Source: Steroidobacteraceae bacterium (GTDB lineage Bacteria > Pseudomonadota > Gammaproteobacteria > Steroidobacterales > Steroidobacteraceae). From it: a stretch of 7,474 nt of DNA. Made by a program: the position numbers and the translations under genes. Of this stretch, positions 6,766-7,474 are shown piece by piece (the first letter of the stretch is position 1; each line of letters opens with the position of its first letter). The notes below the pieces were generated by a model. That model saw only the letters and a list, made by a program, of their open reading frames with translations, made no database searches and had not been told where the DNA came from. The stretch is taken from assembly GCA_025927665.1 (NCBI GenBank), contig JAICKZ010000163.1, positions 1 to 7,474 of the forward strand. Reading direction: 5' to 3'.

Positions 6766-7474
6766 TCAATGATCTTCCGAATTATTTACCGGCTTTGTGT
6801 GACGATGTGCCAATATGTTCGGAATGTTCGCAACGAACCCTATCGAGCCGCGTATGAATGTAATCCCTGCTATCAAAGTGACGGGAGCCGTAGCAGCTCG
6901 ATAAGTCGCGCCTGAAAACAAAAGTGCTACCGTCAAAACAGTGCCGACAATCAGTACCATCAAAAACATTTTTCTCACTGACCACATTGAAGCATGTCGC
7001 CATCTCCCTCGGCGTCGCATTGCTTGTCCGACAGCAGCGATTAGACCCCAAATAATGCATTCTCCAAGCGCTGTACCGACTGCACCTGCGACATCGTTAG
7101 ATTGATGTGATGTTACTGATCCTTGCCCCTGAGTATCTTGTACCTCTTTACTACTGGTCATTGCCAAACCTGACTGAGGTATATTTGTCGAATAAGAACA
7201 ACTGATCTTCACTGACATGCTGTCGCTTGAAACAGATGAATTACTTCCATACGATCCATCAGGCACAGGTTGGCTCAGACACTTCTCAGCTTCCTTAGCT
7301 ATTAAAGTTGGATCCAAACCCTTTTGTGATGTTTGGCGTGCTACGTCAGAACCATCATCTTTGAGAGGTTCGTCGGGAATCTTCTTTTCCTTTGAGGGCG
7401 GATTTAGATGCGGCTTTTCTTCTTTGGAGAAAATTTTCTCAACTACCTTTGCGGCGTTTATCACCGCTTCGTAC
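6766..7474 (-). CDS. unrecognised multi-pass membrane protein, 5' end missing
   Basis: The frame stays open to the right edge, so at least 235 codons are visible and the true start is probably outside. A GTG at 7464-7462 is an internal option without clear support. The first ~125 visible residues are hydrophilic: a Lys/Glu/Pro-rich part (KIFSKEEKPHLNPPSKEKK), then a Ser/Gln/Thr-rich part with two cysteines. Three hydrophobic segments follow, at about 127-149, 166-185 and 192-214 counted from the GTG. An Arg-rich loop (RRRGRWRH) separates the first two, and the tail is short and polar (HRHTKPVNNSEDH). I do not recognise the family. It lies 371 nt upstream of the ABC-3C operon on the same strand, too far to assume one transcript. 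It carries no GDMAGRDI motif. Confidence 0.65.
   Translation of the reverse strand, partial: YEAVINAAKVVEKIFSKEEKPHLNPPSKEKKIPDEPLKDDGSDVARQTSQKGLDPTLIAKEAEKCLSQPVPDGSYGSNSSVSSDSMSVKISCSYSTNIPQSGLAMTSSKEVQDTQGQGSVTSHQSNDVAGAVGTALGECIIWGLIAAVGQAMRRRGRWRHASMWSVRKMFLMVLIVGTVLTVALLFSGATYRAATAPVTLIAGITFIRGSIGFVANIPNILAHRHTKPVNNSEDH

Noticed and set aside
6554..6772. A 72-aa plus-strand frame in the gap upstream of the operon.
   Set aside because: It starts at TTG, has no ribosome site, is Cys/His/Arg-rich and overlaps the end of the membrane-protein gene on the other strand.

Overview
The window looks like chromosomal DNA from a motile, Gram-negative beta- or gammaproteobacterium. It encodes a porin-type outer-membrane protein with a classic signal peptide, a MotA/MotB flagellar stator pair with proteobacterial-type sequence, a plausible sigma-28 flagellar promoter, and a tRNA-Phe with encoded CCA. 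I cannot name the genus from the sequence alone.

Layout, left to right. (1) 1-413, minus: 5' part of an OmpL-like beta-barrel porin (BBP2 type), running off the left edge. (2) 414-914: a 501-nt divergent intergenic region with a weak porin promoter candidate and a good sigma-28-like promoter in front of motA. (3) 915-2776, plus: motA-motB, complete and with the key functional residues conserved. (4) 2840-2985, plus: a consensus-like promoter with a GC-rich discriminator driving tRNA-Phe(GAA). (5) 2986-3129: a short spacer with an inverted repeat and two 8-bp direct repeats, right at the 3' end of the tRNA where elements often integrate. (6) 3130-6394, minus: a tight four-gene operon. (7) 6395-6765: no convincing gene. 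(8) 6766-7474, minus: 3' part of an unrecognised multi-pass membrane protein running off the right edge.

The operon is the interesting part. In transcription order it encodes an 81-aa protein with two membrane segments, a 185-aa protein with a C-terminal domain typical of ABC-three-component (ABC-3C) conflict systems, a 168-aa ABC-3C middle component, and a 651-aa SMC/Rad50-like ATPase with a coiled-coil CPxC...CxxC insert. Gene gaps are 9 nt, 3 nt and a 14-nt overlap, so the four are very likely made together.

The usual ABC-3C design fuses an effector domain directly to the C-terminal adaptor domain. Here no effector domain is fused. Instead, the small membrane protein ends with, and the adaptor protein begins with, the same short motif: N-x-V-x-GDMAGRDI-[IV]-K. 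The shared 8-residue core is identical in protein, yet five of its eight codons differ, all silently, so the match is held at protein level rather than left by a recent duplication. This resembles the homotypic amyloid-type signalling motifs that link bacterial NLR-like receptors (motif at the N terminus) to separate membrane-active effectors (motif at the C terminus). My inference is a split-effector ABC-3C defence system: the ATPase plus middle component sense a trigger, the adaptor's motif nucleates or recruits the membrane protein through its matching tail, and the membrane is compromised. Its position immediately 3' of a tRNA gene, with lower GC in the lines I counted by hand than in motAB, fits an acquired defence island.
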